From Leptodontidium sp. MPI-SDFR-AT-0119 (Eukaryota > Ascomycota > Leotiomycetes > Helotiales > Leptodontidiaceae), in NCBI GenBank assembly GCA_020726505.1, contig JAHLEZ010000012.1:186001-250000 (forward strand): a stretch of DNA of 64,000 nt, in the 5' to 3' direction. The position numbers were made by a program, and so were the translations under genes. This document shows, in pieces, positions 21,952 through 32,679 of the stretch; within the stretch, counting starts at the first letter, position 1, and each line of letters starts with the position of its first letter. A model generated the notes under the pieces. The model worked only from the letters and a program-made list of their open reading frames with translations. It was not told the origin of the DNA and searched no databases.

Positions 21952-23745
21952 TTACACGTCTTCCGAATCAGAATCCGAGTACCAGACCATCGACTGTGTA
22001 TCGGAATCAACATGAAAAAATGCGTTGGCGTGCTCATCCCAGGTCCAATTAGTACCCTTTTTCTGTATTTCCGTGGACTGATCTTCTGCATCGGCAGAGG
22101 GCGCTGGTGCAACTCGTCTTGGGCTAATCAAATCACCAGGTCTACGAGGTTTCTTGGGCCGGTTTCTATGACGCGACCCGGACTTCGGTAACGACTTTCC
22201 CGACTTCTGTGACGACTTTCTCGACTCCCGTGCTGATTCTACAACTAGATCTTGGGTATGCAATTTGTTTGCATCTAATTGTGTATCTAATACCTTTGGT
22301 GTTGGCGAGTTTGTTTCAATCGCGCTTTGACACTGATATGGCGTGGACATGGGTGCTTCGAAATTTCGCCCCGATGAATCTCCTGGGGACAGCCTTGAGT
22401 GCTCGCGAATGTTTCCGGCTTTGGTGTTATCGCTAAGTTTGTTTCGTGTCTGGGTAGTAGAAGCCAGGTTGGCGTCTGCAAATCCTGTTGACTCCGATGT
22501 CTGAGAGTTTGAGCTTGTTTGTGATTGATTCCAGTCGTATCGAGGCTGAGGACTTTGAGTATAATGCGAACCTACGGAACGAGCTGCATTCGATGCCTGT
22601 TGTGTGGGGGTACAGGGTCGAATAGGGTCATCCTGGTGATCGGGCGGGGGCATTGATGGGAGGCCATCCTGCCCGCTTCCAATCCGAATCTCTACATGCA
22701 AAGCGTCCGCTGCAACAGGTCCCATATTCTCAGTGTCGTACATTTTCGCGGGAGATGATGGTGAGATGGTAGTTTTGTCTGACATGCTAAAATCCCGATA
22801 TACCGTGGCCGAAGACAATGCGCCTGTTGCTTCTAGAGACGTGAGCTGATCTGAAGGTAACGGTTCGGCTCTTTTTGTAGCTATTTGATATTCGTGCTCA
22901 ATCATCCCATATGACGTTTCATAGACTGCCTGATGTTGGCCACGCTGACGCATTCCTTCACCGGAGCCTGTCAGCCGAGTGCGCTCTATTCCGCCGTCTT
23001 CCAAAGATGTAGTCGCATCTGAGTGGCAATTTGTCACTGGAGACACTTCTGCGCCAATCGTATCAAATACAATAGTTTTCGTGACTGGCATAGGCGTTTC
23101 TTCACGAGCAACTGCGTGAGCACGAAACTTGTCCTGTTGTAGGTCTCCCGTACCGTGTCGAGAAACCGAGCCTCGTTTAGAGCTGGCCGCTCTTTTCGAG
23201 GTATTCCTGGATGAAGCCCAAGAGGGAGTTTTGCTGCTTAATTTGCTCACCCAGGAGTTTGTCCGAGACTTTGAGGACTCAATTCTCACCGCTCCTTCAT
23301 ATGAATCTGGATACCCTTCCAGATCCCAAGTGTCCCGTCCGAGAACAACGTCATGCTGGAGGCCCGCACCAATGCCAAAACTTCCCTTATGTGTATAACC
23401 CTTCGTCCTTGAAGCATCACGACTCATATTATTCCAATGTAGACATAATTCCAGCTCGCCAATTGGAGTTTGCTCGATCAATGCAGGTATATCGAACCCT
23501 AGGGCTTCCGCGCATGTGCGCGACACAAAATGCCCCTCTCTCGCTGGCATGACTCCTGCCTCGACGGCGTGCCACGACATCGTTGTATCATTGTCCGGAG
23601 GTCGAGATACCTCAATTTGAAGCTTGTAGTGACCCTGTAAGGTGTTAGTATTTGTTCCTGGGCTGGTAGCTCTGTTGTCTATCGGACTCACCCCTTCTTT
23701 CTTCTTCGGGTTGCGACCGAACAGTCGACGTATGAATGCCTTCAT
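21952..23745 (-). CDS. Retropepsin-like protein lacking the catalytic Asp motif
   Basis: 578 residues from two exons (23745-23692 and 23634-21952). The 57-base intron has a GTGAGT donor, an ACTAAC branch site and a TTACAG acceptor; it is a multiple of three and stop-free, so it is easily missed. After a basic N-terminus (MKAFIRRLFGRNPKKK), residues ~20-140 resemble an aspartic retropepsin-like fold: YKLQIEV, then VEAG where DTGA is expected, FVSRTCAEALGFDI, and HDVVLGRDTW in place of the usual ILG strand. The catalytic Asp is absent, so it is probably not a protease. A long Ser/Thr/Gln-rich disordered middle leads to a basic stretch (RPKKPRRPGD) and an aromatic-acidic tail (NWTWDEHANAFFH, VWYSDSDSED). 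Function unknown. Confidence 0.65.
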   Translation of the reverse strand: MKAFIRRLFGRNPKKKEGVSPIDNRATSPGTNTNTLQGHYKLQIEVSRPPDNDTTMSWHAVEAGVMPAREGHFVSRTCAEALGFDIPALIEQTPIGELELCLHWNNMSRDASRTKGYTHKGSFGIGAGLQHDVVLGRDTWDLEGYPDSYEGAVRIESSKSRTNSWVSKLSSKTPSWASSRNTSKRAASSKRGSVSRHGTGDLQQDKFRAHAVAREETPMPVTKTIVFDTIGAEVSPVTNCHSDATTSLEDGGIERTRLTGSGEGMRQRGQHQAVYETSYGMIEHEYQIATKRAEPLPSDQLTSLEATGALSSATVYRDFSMSDKTTISPSSPAKMYDTENMGPVAADALHVEIRIGSGQDGLPSMPPPDHQDDPIRPCTPTQQASNAARSVGSHYTQSPQPRYDWNQSQTSSNSQTSESTGFADANLASTTQTRNKLSDNTKAGNIREHSRLSPGDSSGRNFEAPMSTPYQCQSAIETNSPTPKVLDTQLDANKLHTQDLVVESARESRKSSQKSGKSLPKSGSRHRNRPKKPRRPGDLISPRRVAPAPSADAEDQSTEIQKKGTNWTWDEHANAFFHVDSDTQSMVWYSDSDSEDV

Positions 23746-24554
23746 CGTCTTCTCAGCACATCTACATTGGTAGACGGGGCTTCAGGGCCATCGAATATGG
23801 CACACTTCGAACTATATGCGTGTGTGAAGATCGCCTTGAGAGTAGAATCAGAGAGCCTTGCAAGGCGGAGCGGACAAGCTGAGTGTCATGACAAGGAATG
23901 GCTCATTTTATCCGCTAACGCAAGTAGCGCTGAGGGCATTTGTTGCAGCCACACAATTTATTTGAGCCTCGTTTACCCTGCGCAATTAATTGCCTCCCTA
24001 ACCAGGATTGGCCATCGCTTGGAACAACTTGGGCCGCACGCTGTTTGACCTGGAACAAGCACTTGCAACATCATTGAAACGATGCGCTGTAAACAAAAGT
24101 CGTCCTTTTCGAGCTTTAGATATATAATTACAAAGCTTTGTCGGCCGCAATACCTACCTCCCTCCTAGATAGGTTGCAGCTGTTTCCAGCCCGAGGCAAA
24201 GGTGCCTGGGCGACTTATGGCCTAGTGAGAGGCCGACGTCTTGGCTTGGAGCCTCCAGGTCTGCCTTCGCCCAGAAATGTTGTGTCACAAAGTTGGCATG
24301 TGGGGCAGGATTCTCCGTGGGCCAAAATCCTGACTGACATTCGGGCATCCCCAGCCTCGTCAAGCTGCCAACGCCTTGTTTGACACGAGTGTTGATGCAC
24401 AGAACACATATTTAGTCACTTTACGTGTGAACCCTAGACAGATGATGGGAGAAAGGTGGTCCTTGGACTAGGGATATATGCGGAAGAAGTATAAGAGACC
24501 ATTCAAAGATTCTGGTGCCATGATAACCTGAAACTAAACAATCCCTCGACACCT
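23746..24554. other. Intergenic region
   Basis: About 0.8 kb covering the promoter side of the retropepsin-like gene and the 3' flank of the DUF6594 gene. No gene is supported; open frames on both strands overlap each other around 24,150-24,400 without coding character. Confidence 0.4.
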
Positions 24555-25640
24555 CTAGGTCATTGAGTTGGAGCTCCCAATGAATACAACCTGTACACTT
24601 GCGAATCTACTAGTAATCAGTTCTGGAATGAAGAATGATTTCTCCAAAGGGCACGTACGCAGCTGTTGCAGCGAAAATCTCCACACGCCTGGCCTTGGTG
24701 GCAATAGCCAACGAGAACGAAAACAAGACAGTAAAAGCGCAAACGAGTCCAAGTCTCGCTTTGGGATCGAGCACGAAGGATAAAACAACGATGGATACCA
24801 GGGGTGCTAACGAAGAGAATACTGTTCCGAGAATATTTGTGACCGTCTCAACATGGCGAGGGTTGTAGTGGTGTAGCCCGCTGCTATTGTCCCCGACTGA
24901 CGCATTTTCTGGGTCGATAGGAAGGGTAGCCTTGAAGATAAATGAGCAAGGTCCAGCTTGAGCTTCTGGGTGATCTTCAAAAGCTCCAAAAGAGACACAT
25001 ACCCTTGTATGTCCGAGTAAGTAATGATAGAATGCCAGAAGAGGACCATTTATAAACTTGGTGAACAAGTCACCCTCTCCGTGGCTGTCGGAAAGGATGG
25101 CAAGATCACTGTGGTACACTGCTTCGTATACCGATGGCTGCTCAATTCCACCAAGATCTCGACCAATAAAACCACATCCCCCTCCCAGTGATGCGCTTTC
25201 AATCCACTCATTCAAGATTGACCGTTCCGAGTCTTTGGGTTGTCGGATTGATGCAATGTCGGAATACTGTGCGATGGCAGAATCTGTTTAAACGCTGGTT
25301 TAGATCGGACTTTGGGAAGAAGAAAACTTGGGAGAATTGGGATGGCGAGCTTACAGTATTCGCGCAGTTTTGCTCTTGTAGCAAGTGAAATCTCCCACTG
25401 CTCTGTTGAGAAACCCCGAGTTGGAGCCGTGTGCATCAACAACCAGTCTTGGTCGTAGGACTTCCTCTCGTCCTTGAAGGTGGAATTTTGCTTTACAACG
25501 GCCTCATACTCGCATTCCAAGTGGCATAGCTCGGCTTGCAGAAGAAGAAGGTCGCGGGCGGCAAGCTGCTGATATTTCCTGATGATCGGATGGTGCTTTT
25601 CAGTCATGAAAGTTGCCAACTTCGAGTAGCCTGGCGCCAT
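24555..25640 (-). CDS. DUF6594-family membrane protein
   Basis: Member of a large fungal family of unknown function with a soluble N-terminal helical part and C-terminal membrane helices. Exons 25640-25355, 25283-24659 and 24606-24555 give 320 residues. The N-terminus shows the family pattern: YSKLATFM, then IIRKYQQLAARDLLLLQAEL followed by LECEYE. The C-terminal part has hydrophobic helices (VTNILGTVFSSLAPLVSIVV; GLVCAFTVLFSFSLAIA), the conserved ATKARRVEIFAATAA and the last segment FASVQVVFIG. The final intron must use the GTACGT donor at 24658; reading through it yields a false tail. It lies between two retropepsin-like genes and diverges from the right-hand one. A link between them is only a positional suggestion. 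Confidence 0.85.
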
Positions 25641-26514
25641 CTGCTCCTTTCTTAATGCAATTCTGAATCCCTAGTCTCTGCAAACGGAAAATTGAAAATA
25701 TTCGAAACTCAATGAAATGCTGGAAAGGACGAGGCTGGCTGCACATATCGAATGGGTTCTGGGGCACACGTGACGTCTGGAGAAAAAAAGCCACTGACAC
25801 GCCTGGGTTGGCAACCTGGTCAAGTTCGCCCGGCTCGTGAGAAGAGCACAAAACGGAAGTTGAATTGAAGTCAAATTCCCTCCAGTCTTGGGTGCTGGAC
25901 GCAAAGATAAGCATGTAAAACATCTGCTGGTTGTAGCATTGAACCGTCCAGCTTGGGGATACTTCCAGAGAGTTGGATTCGTTCAAGTAGGAGCTTTAAA
26001 TCTATTTATCAATAGCTATCGACGCGATTGAGGAGGCTCCAAGGTCAGTGGAAGAGGTTAGTCTTAGTGTTAAGCGAGGTATAATCCGAGCTGCCAATAA
26101 CGTAATAAGAGAACCTCATCAATCTATCTTCCGCCGCAACTTCATGTCTGCCGTGAACAGCAACTGGCTTCGAAAGCATCTCATGGGCAGACATTCTCTT
26201 CTCCGTTATCACAACCGCCAGCGACGACTGCGAACTTGGCAGAGAGGTGCCGCTCAGCTGCACTGCTGCACCAGCGAGAACTCCACACCACGAGCAGGAC
26301 CAAACACAACTCCACAGCTCGAATACCTGACATCATCTGCCAAAGCCATCCACACTTCGTACCACCTATATTCTCTTCCCCATACCTCTCCGGTCTGCTT
26401 GCCGACAGACCCGAGAGCAGTACTGTGACAAAAGAACGAGCAGAACGAAAGGATTGGCACCAGTCCCAAAGTTCACAAGCTACGAAACCAGCATTCTCGA
26501 AATTGCACCACACG
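25641..26514. other. Divergent promoter region and 5' leader
   Basis: About 0.87 kb between the divergent DUF6594 and retropepsin-like genes. The last 280 bases (from 26236) are open in frame with the downstream gene but lack coding character and are treated as 5' untranslated sequence. Confidence 0.45.
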
Positions 26515-27885
26515 ATGGGGATAATCGAAGCAATCAAGTGGATCTTTAGCTTCCGTTCTCTCGACTCAAAGCACGATGGCCCACTGGATGTCTCCGAGAC
26601 TGAGAATTCGCATGGTCGAATTCAACGATACTTTCCCCGCATTGCAACGAAGACGGTAAAACGGCGATCTGCCTCACGTTCTGATACCAGTAACACCACC
26701 ATGATCGGGAGTCCAGACGACATGACAACCTCGCAGACTGACGACGACGATAGCACCGACGACGAAAACCACAGTGCAATGGTTGAAAATAGCGCACCAC
26801 TCCTCTCACCAAGCCCCAACGGCGAAATTCTCAGCATGCATAATCTACAAATGATTGGAACAGATCAGGAAAGTAGAAAAAGCTTCTCGAGCGATGTGAT
26901 CAACATATACCAGAAGTACGTTCGGCTGGTGGACTCTGATGGGATATACTTCAAAGTGTTAGTCCAGTTCGACACTGGTGCATCCTCGAGCTTCATCTCC
27001 CGTGGCACACTAGCCAGAATCGGCACCCATAAAGAATACGACATCCCAGAGAAATACGCTTATACATACAAAAGTCCAATCGACTCAGATGCAAGCAAGA
27101 AGCCGATAAGATACATTGTAGTACAAATGGCAAACGAGGAACTTGCTTTCTTTGATCCAAAAGTCAGGATCAAGATCATTGAAGTCCCGTCTGTGTTTCA
27201 AATCATCATTGGGAGAAACAAGATGCACAAACATCGTCAGGAAGGTTTGCTGGCACGCTTGGAGCAGTCCGAAAGTGATATCATGGATGGCGATGATTCT
27301 CCCCGAATCATTTTCCCCTTGTTCAAGGCCCCTAGGACAAAGAGTATGTCATCTTCCAATGTTCCGGATCAGCCTTCTAACCACTGCATAGGCGAAAAGG
27401 CCATTGATGACGCTAGGGATAATCAAATCCGCGATCAAACAAATCAAGCCTTTCTCGAACGGCAGGTGGCTTTGCAGGGCTCGTCGTACGGTTTTACAGA
27501 CACTGCCAGGGCTGGGAGAGAGTACTGGAACGGTCCCTGGCCAGCGCCCCAAAACGCCTCAGCCGATACGCGCAACCAGCAGGCAGCTCCCTTCCGCCAA
27601 TACTACCCGCAGACAACAAAGATTGGATATGCAGCACTCCCAGTTCACAGCCCCCAGATGGGTATCAACAGAAGCGACACTGGTGCTAGTGTCTCGACTC
27701 AATCCACGCAGAACTCGCAGCACTCGCAGTACTTCATGGGGGGACCAAGCATAGCGTCCTCGATGACAAGCTGCAGCCATGATTCCTCCGTTGTCATGCT
27801 CTCGTGGAAGGCCACTGGGCCTCAACCACCGCAGGACGAGTCGACACAGTACGCTGGCCAGGAGGACTCGCCTCGACGCATGTAG
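26515..27885 (+). CDS. Retropepsin-like aspartic protease-domain protein with DTGA motif
   Basis: 440 residues if the short intron is removed (exons 26515-27343 and 27392-27885). The 48-base intron has a GTATGT donor, a TCTAACC branch site and a CATAG acceptor; it is a multiple of three and stop-free. The chosen ATG starts MGIIEAIKWIFSF, similar in style to the basic/hydrophobic start of the other retropepsin-like gene; the frame stays open upstream to 26236. Residues ~140-260 hold the domain: VLVQFDTGASSSFIS with Asp153 as candidate catalytic residue, then TLARIG, and VFQIIIGRNKMH as the later hydrophobic-Gly strand. The rest is low-complexity, rich in Gln and Ser. It has no reverse transcriptase or integrase, so it is not an intact retroelement; a host gene of unknown function is likely. 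Confidence 0.65.
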   Translation: MGIIEAIKWIFSFRSLDSKHDGPLDVSETENSHGRIQRYFPRIATKTVKRRSASRSDTSNTTMIGSPDDMTTSQTDDDDSTDDENHSAMVENSAPLLSPSPNGEILSMHNLQMIGTDQESRKSFSSDVINIYQKYVRLVDSDGIYFKVLVQFDTGASSSFISRGTLARIGTHKEYDIPEKYAYTYKSPIDSDASKKPIRYIVVQMANEELAFFDPKVRIKIIEVPSVFQIIIGRNKMHKHRQEGLLARLEQSESDIMDGDDSPRIIFPLFKAPRTKSMSSSNVPDQPSNHCIGEKAIDDARDNQIRDQTNQAFLERQVALQGSSYGFTDTARAGREYWNGPWPAPQNASADTRNQQAAPFRQYYPQTTKIGYAALPVHSPQMGINRSDTGASVSTQSTQNSQHSQYFMGGPSIASSMTSCSHDSSVVMLSWKATGPQPPQDESTQYAGQEDSPRRM

Positions 27886-30199
27886 GGAGTGATGAGGATA
27901 TCAAGGTAAGCAGAATGCGCAGAGGCATGCGGTGCTGTTAAGGTTTGTGATCTAGAAAATGAGTTAACGATTTGCGTGCTAGATCCTGGCACCAAGTGGA
28001 GCTTCTCGCCTCTTTGTAATCTCTCGATCCGAGTACTACCTCATACACATACGAATTCTCTTCCTGACGACCAATTCTCTTCCTAACGGCCTCAACGAAT
28101 CCATCATCTTCTACCACACACTCATTTTGCATCTGGGAGGCGCCACGGCCTCTGGAAGGGCGGGGTCATCTCTCACCTACTTGATTTGCAGCGAACGAAC
28201 AACGACACCTAGAGGGGGAACAAAAGCTGGGTTGCCCGAAAATTACCCTTTGCCTTTGGAGTGCTACACTCTTGACGTTTTCTTATTCTCTTCTTCTCCG
28301 ACATACCCATCCATATGTCTCCCCTAAAGTAGGGTTCTAGAGGTGGACATTATGTCAGAAGTTCGCCCTTGGGATAAGGTGCGTTTGGGATGGTTATAGC
28401 CGGAACGACTGCCTGCGGGGACCGTGTGGCAGTTCCTGCTTGTGGATTTAATGAATAAATGAATGCATATGTGGCGTTACACGGTCTTTTTGTTGGCATT
28501 ACGGTTTCATACATGGAACAAGGTGACAGCTTGAGTTACCCGAGCCTGCGGTCTGCCGCCTGCGTCCCCGACCACCAGTCCAACATCGAAGGCACCGACC
28601 ATGTCTAGTAGGCTCTCCCAAAGCCATTGGGACATATAACGCATGGCTCTACTGTCAACCTAACACTTATTTAAGTGACATGTCGTTCGATGATGTATTG
28701 TGAGTCATAGGGTCACAGCAGTTAGCTCGATTGTCTCTCTGGACCGCGTCGCCTGGCTCCCCTAGTGACAGGACTGGTGCGGCGCATGAGAATTATTTTT
28801 GTAATCTGATAAGTAAAAGCTTTCTTAGAATACTACGTGGGAAGCGTACTCCCAACCTTAGACTCCAGTCCACGATATTGAGAGGTGTCATTTTAAACAA
28901 CTGCCTAAGAGGCCGTTCAGTGTGAAAAATCTCCGCCTCCGTCAGCAAACGCGGGCCCGTACGTAATGCCAGTTGTGTCGTATGCTCGATGATAACTCTG
29001 TCGGCCCATGGGTAGACTTTCAATCTTGATACCAAAGGCAACGTGGGGTAGCTGCTACGTAGGCTGGCGTAGGCTGCCTCACGGACGGCGAAGTCAGATC
29101 ATCGTGTAAGGTGAGTTTACGAGACACGATTCGCAGATTCACACGATAATGTTGACCCGGTTTCGGAAGCGGACAAAGTAATCGAGGAGGATTTCGTATT
29201 CTCTTGGGCTCGTCGTCGCTTGTGTTGCTCCGTCTGCAATACAGCCCCAGTGCTTGTCCTACTCCTCAAGATACTACAAAATTAGCAGCTTCTTCTGGGT
29301 GACTTTTTGCACGATGAGTTGAAAGACAAAAGTATCTCGATGGCATAAAGTAGCCCTGCAGTAGAATACTTGAATGGTTGACAAATGGGCAAGCTTTCCG
29401 GCTTGCTGCCCGGCAATCGACCGCACTTCCTAGGTGGCTGTTCATCCTCCTGCGGAGACTTGCGAATCTCTCGGCAGGAGATTTGGTCGCAGAACTGATC
29501 ATTACGAAGGCCGCCATATAAAAGATAGAGTCAAGAGAATACCTTAACGGCAAGTCGGAATAAATTGATGCTGGTTGCTTGAATGACGCGACTGTGACGC
29601 GCCAGATTTTTGTATGGCTTTGTGGCGGTGGCTTGGCTTGGCTTGGCATTTCGACCCTCGCAGCCTCGCCAGCCTCGCTAAATTACCAAAAATCGGTGGG
29701 GGTGGCCGAGGCAACATGGCTGCATGGACATCTACTTCATCAAAACTCTGACATACCGGTAATCCAAAGGTAAACTTGGCTCGGGACCTGATTTTTACAA
29801 TCTATCTATTGAAGAAACCTCGGATTGCCACAGGGGTAAATATTTGACGCTCTTCTACAGTTCTATCCAACTTCTCACACCACCCAATCTTTTTCGACAT
29901 TTCAATAGCTGCATTCAATCGCTTCTATACGAGATGACGTTTCTGGACCTCATTTATGAAAAGTTTCATTATCGTCTTTGTGCCTTGCTTGGATAGGTGA
30001 TTCACGAACAAAATGGCTGTCCTCATTCGAAGAGTCCGAAGCCGTGGCCTGTCACACCGGTCCGTTCAGCGTCTGGAAAGAAATAGAATTTTTGATCTGA
30101 TAAATCTTTCGTCCCTTACTGAAATTCCTCAAGTTTCTGATACGATCAAACTTTCTGCTCCCATCAAACTAGCTGCCCAGACGTGGATTATTACATCCA
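27886..30199. other. Gene-poor interval
   Basis: About 2.3 kb without a supported gene. Open frames up to 127 codons occur (for example about 29,270-29,650, minus strand) but show no recognisable domain, no start context and no splice logic. Near 29,630-29,650 there is a short GGCTTGGCTTGGCTTGGC run. A possible 5' exon of the copy-B unknown gene could lie at 30,013-30,198, but its frame does not join cleanly. Confidence 0.4.
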
Positions 30200-31458
30200 A
30201 TGCCTTCCATTTGGGGGTTAAACACAAACATCGAAAGGTTGACAACCATCACCATTCCGCCCAACGGTAAGATCTGCCCTGTCCTACCATCTACCATATT
30301 CATAGGAATATTCGCCGACAGACCAAAAGCTAAAGGCCCATCACGATGGCGGTTACTATCTAGATGTCACAAACCCCGCTCCAGACATCGATGCCATTCC
30401 CGATCACAGTAAAACACTGTCACATCACAGCGGCTTCTATTTCTTCATCTCTGGTATAGATGTACAACCAGAATAGTCATCGCCTAATTATGGGAATTCT
30501 ACCACAAAGCAGGGCTAGAGAGCGCAACACCTCCAGTAGCGCATTTCGAAGTGAAGTTACAAGAAGCAAAAGAATCCGTCTTCCTCTCCACCAGAGCCAA
30601 CAACCCTCTTCCCGCGGATTTCGATGTAAACAAACTATTCCACGTCTACGAAGGTATTTCTTACACCACCCGAAAACATCTCCACTCTCCCTCTGTAGTC
30701 TACACTTGAAGGCTCGAAGCTAACATGATCACACCACAGTCCTAGAGATCCTCCAACAAAAAAGCATCATCGCAGCGCACTACGGGAAGCAGAACCCGAG
30801 GCTCTTACGCTTCAGCATCGATTTCGTCCCTTCGGATGATTACCGGGCAATGTGGGAGTTTGGATGCGATTGCCATGTCGACTGCGCTTCTGAGAACCCA
30901 TATGATCCCCTTGAAAACAAATCCTTGTTAATCTCTGTTGAAGTTAATATGAAAGGTCGTCTCGGGTTCGATGAACCTACTAGGAACACCTCACAGAAGT
31001 CATCCCAAAATCCGGTACTGTGCCACCATCCCCCAAAGCATACACACAGCCAAAGTACATTCATAACTCACGAGTCCCACAATCCTCAATACCCTCCGCT
31101 CCACCTTCTGGTCCAGCGATTCGAAATATGGAAATGGGACACGCGGTGATCTGGGCTTGAAGTTCACGGTAGGGGAACGTGTCGAGCCTGAGATATGTGG
31201 GGATATTCCTAGAGATGGTAAGATACGACAACGGCCAAGACATGCTTTGGTGTTTGAATGATTGTTGATTGCTGATGGTGACTTTCTAGTTTTGATTGCA
31301 GTTTACAAGCTCTGTAAAGAGCATGTGCAAATAAGAGAAATGTGAATCAAGTAGATGTTGAGTTTCATGCTTCTAGGGAAGGCCACGTCAGGAAGGTGGT
31401 GAACTTGGGTAATGCGCTGGGTGGGGGTGGTACTGCTACGGTGGAAGAAGTAGACTAA
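30200..31458 (+). pseudogene. Degenerate copy B of the unknown duplicated family
   Basis: Paralogue of the gene at 19.6-20.8 kb, recognised by matching blocks in order: LNTNIERL...TIPPN against LDISKPKI...IPPH, then PPVAHFEV, FHVYE at an intron, FSIDFVPSD, WEFGCDCHVDC, TRGDLGLKF and IPRD, followed by VYKLCKEH. Several introns lie at the same places as in copy A (for example after FHVYE and after IPRD). The frame breaks at least twice: near 30,985 (between DEPTR and LTEVIP) and near 31,335, after which a different frame encodes VDVEFHASREGHV and ends TVEEVD. One further join near 31,070 also fails. It therefore looks like a decayed copy rather than a working gene, unless there are sequencing errors. 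Confidence 0.55.
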
Positions 31459-31896
31459 GTATTGTACAGTTGTACGGATTCTTGCCATTTGACAGATCGA
31501 TCTGCTTTTCAGGTACGGTGTTAATATCAGACACTGGCGTTTACGAATACAGTTTTCGTCTAAAATTGGGATTCTTTAGGCATTGAAATGCATTTTATTT
31601 AAAGTCATGGAATTTTATCTTGTTATTATCAGGCAGTCTTTGCCTATTGCAATACATATATTAAGAGGTCATGCCAAAGACAATTTGGGAATGCCATGAC
31701 CCACTTTTCTTTTCGCTTGGTCTGTTTACCTCCATACCCTCCTCGCTCGATAAGGATCACATGGAACGAACAGAATATAACACCAGCTTGTCATGCCATC
31801 CCTGTACACTTTCAAATCACTAAACGTAGCAATAGTAGCAGCCAGTGAAAAACAAGTGACAAACACCAAAGCATGAACTCCCAAACCCGACCCCCC
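31459..31896. other. Intergenic region between convergent genes
   Basis: About 0.44 kb, AT-rich around 31,560-31,680, shared 3' flank of the copy-B pseudogene and the cysteine-rich secreted protein. No gene is visible. Confidence 0.5.
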
Positions 31897-32679
31897 TCAC
31901 AAAAACCCAACCCCAACCCAAACCGCCCCAACCACCAACCCTCCCACCCCCTTCCAACCATCGCCACCAGCCCCTCTAACAGCCGCACCCGTAGCCAAAG
32001 TCCCACCCGCACTCGTCGTCCCACTCCCGCTTCCACTCGTACTCGCCCCCTCCCCAGACACAGTCATCACACCCGTAACAGTAACAACACTATTCCCAGG
32101 CAAAACACACGAACAAGTCCTCTCAGCAGTCGAGCTCGGACAAGGGAATGGACCTTCCGTACCGGTCCAGGTAGATGTTTGGCCTGTACATGTTACTTTT
32201 GCGGGACAAGATGTAACGGTCGTTATTGTGGTGGTGATAGTGGTTGAGGTGGAGGGTATGCTGCTGTTGGTGTAATGTTTACTCGATGTTAGAGTTGGTG
32301 TTGGAGTTGGTGTTGGGCTTGGAGTATATGAACCCGAATTGGACGGTGGGGGAGACATCGGACACGGTGGACGAACAACAGCATAGCTCGTTCCGCAACC
32401 CGTCGCACATGTCGTTTCGCAGCTGGTGGTGGTTTGGACGTCGATGGTGGCGCAGGAGCAGGGTTGGGTGACGGTGGAGATTTGGAGACAGAGGACCCGG
32501 ATGCAGTCGCTTATGGGGGTACAGGTTGGGCCGGTTGTCGAGGTTAGGGTTAGGCAGCCTGGAGGGGATGTTGTTGTTGTTGTTGTGCTGGATGGTGGGA
32601 GGGGTGTTGTTGCTAGTGTGAAGGAGATGAGGAGGGTGAGGGTTTTAAGTGAGAGGGCGAGTGAATGTTTGAAGTGCAT
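31897..32679 (-). CDS. Cysteine-rich, Ser/Thr-rich secreted protein, probably GPI-anchored
   Basis: Single-exon gene for 260 residues. A signal peptide is clear (MHFKHSLALSLKTLTLLISF, cleavage near ALA-type TLATT). The mature part has a Cys-rich segment with regularly spaced cysteines (CLTLTS, CTPISDCIRVLC, CSCATIDV, CETTCATGCG), a Pro/Thr spacer with PTPTPTPT, a second smaller Cys-rich segment (CPAKVTCTG, CPSS, CSCVLPG), and a Ser/Gly linker. The extreme C-terminus is hydrophobic (GGLVVGAVWVGVGFL) after small residues, as expected for GPI attachment. A cell-wall or surface role is inferred; I cannot place it in a named family. The high Ser/Thr content suggests heavy O-glycosylation. Confidence 0.75.
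   Translation of the reverse strand: MHFKHSLALSLKTLTLLISFTLATTPLPPSSTTTTTTSPPGCLTLTSTTGPTCTPISDCIRVLCLQISTVTQPCSCATIDVQTTTSCETTCATGCGTSYAVVRPPCPMSPPPSNSGSYTPSPTPTPTPTLTSSKHYTNSSIPSTSTTITTTITTVTSCPAKVTCTGQTSTWTGTEGPFPCPSSTAERTCSCVLPGNSVVTVTGVMTVSGEGASTSGSGSGTTSAGGTLATGAAVRGAGGDGWKGVGGLVVGAVWVGVGFL

Noticed and set aside
24138..24410. Overlapping open frames on both strands
   Set aside because: No start context, splice logic or family match; likely chance.
26236..26514. N-terminal extension of the right retropepsin-like gene
   Set aside because: Open but without coding character, and the internal ATG at 26515 gives a start like that of the related gene; treated as leader.
26941..27250. Retrotransposon gag-pol remnant because of the DTGA motif
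   Set aside because: No reverse transcriptase, RNase H, integrase, primer-binding site or long terminal repeats nearby; the gene has a normal intron.
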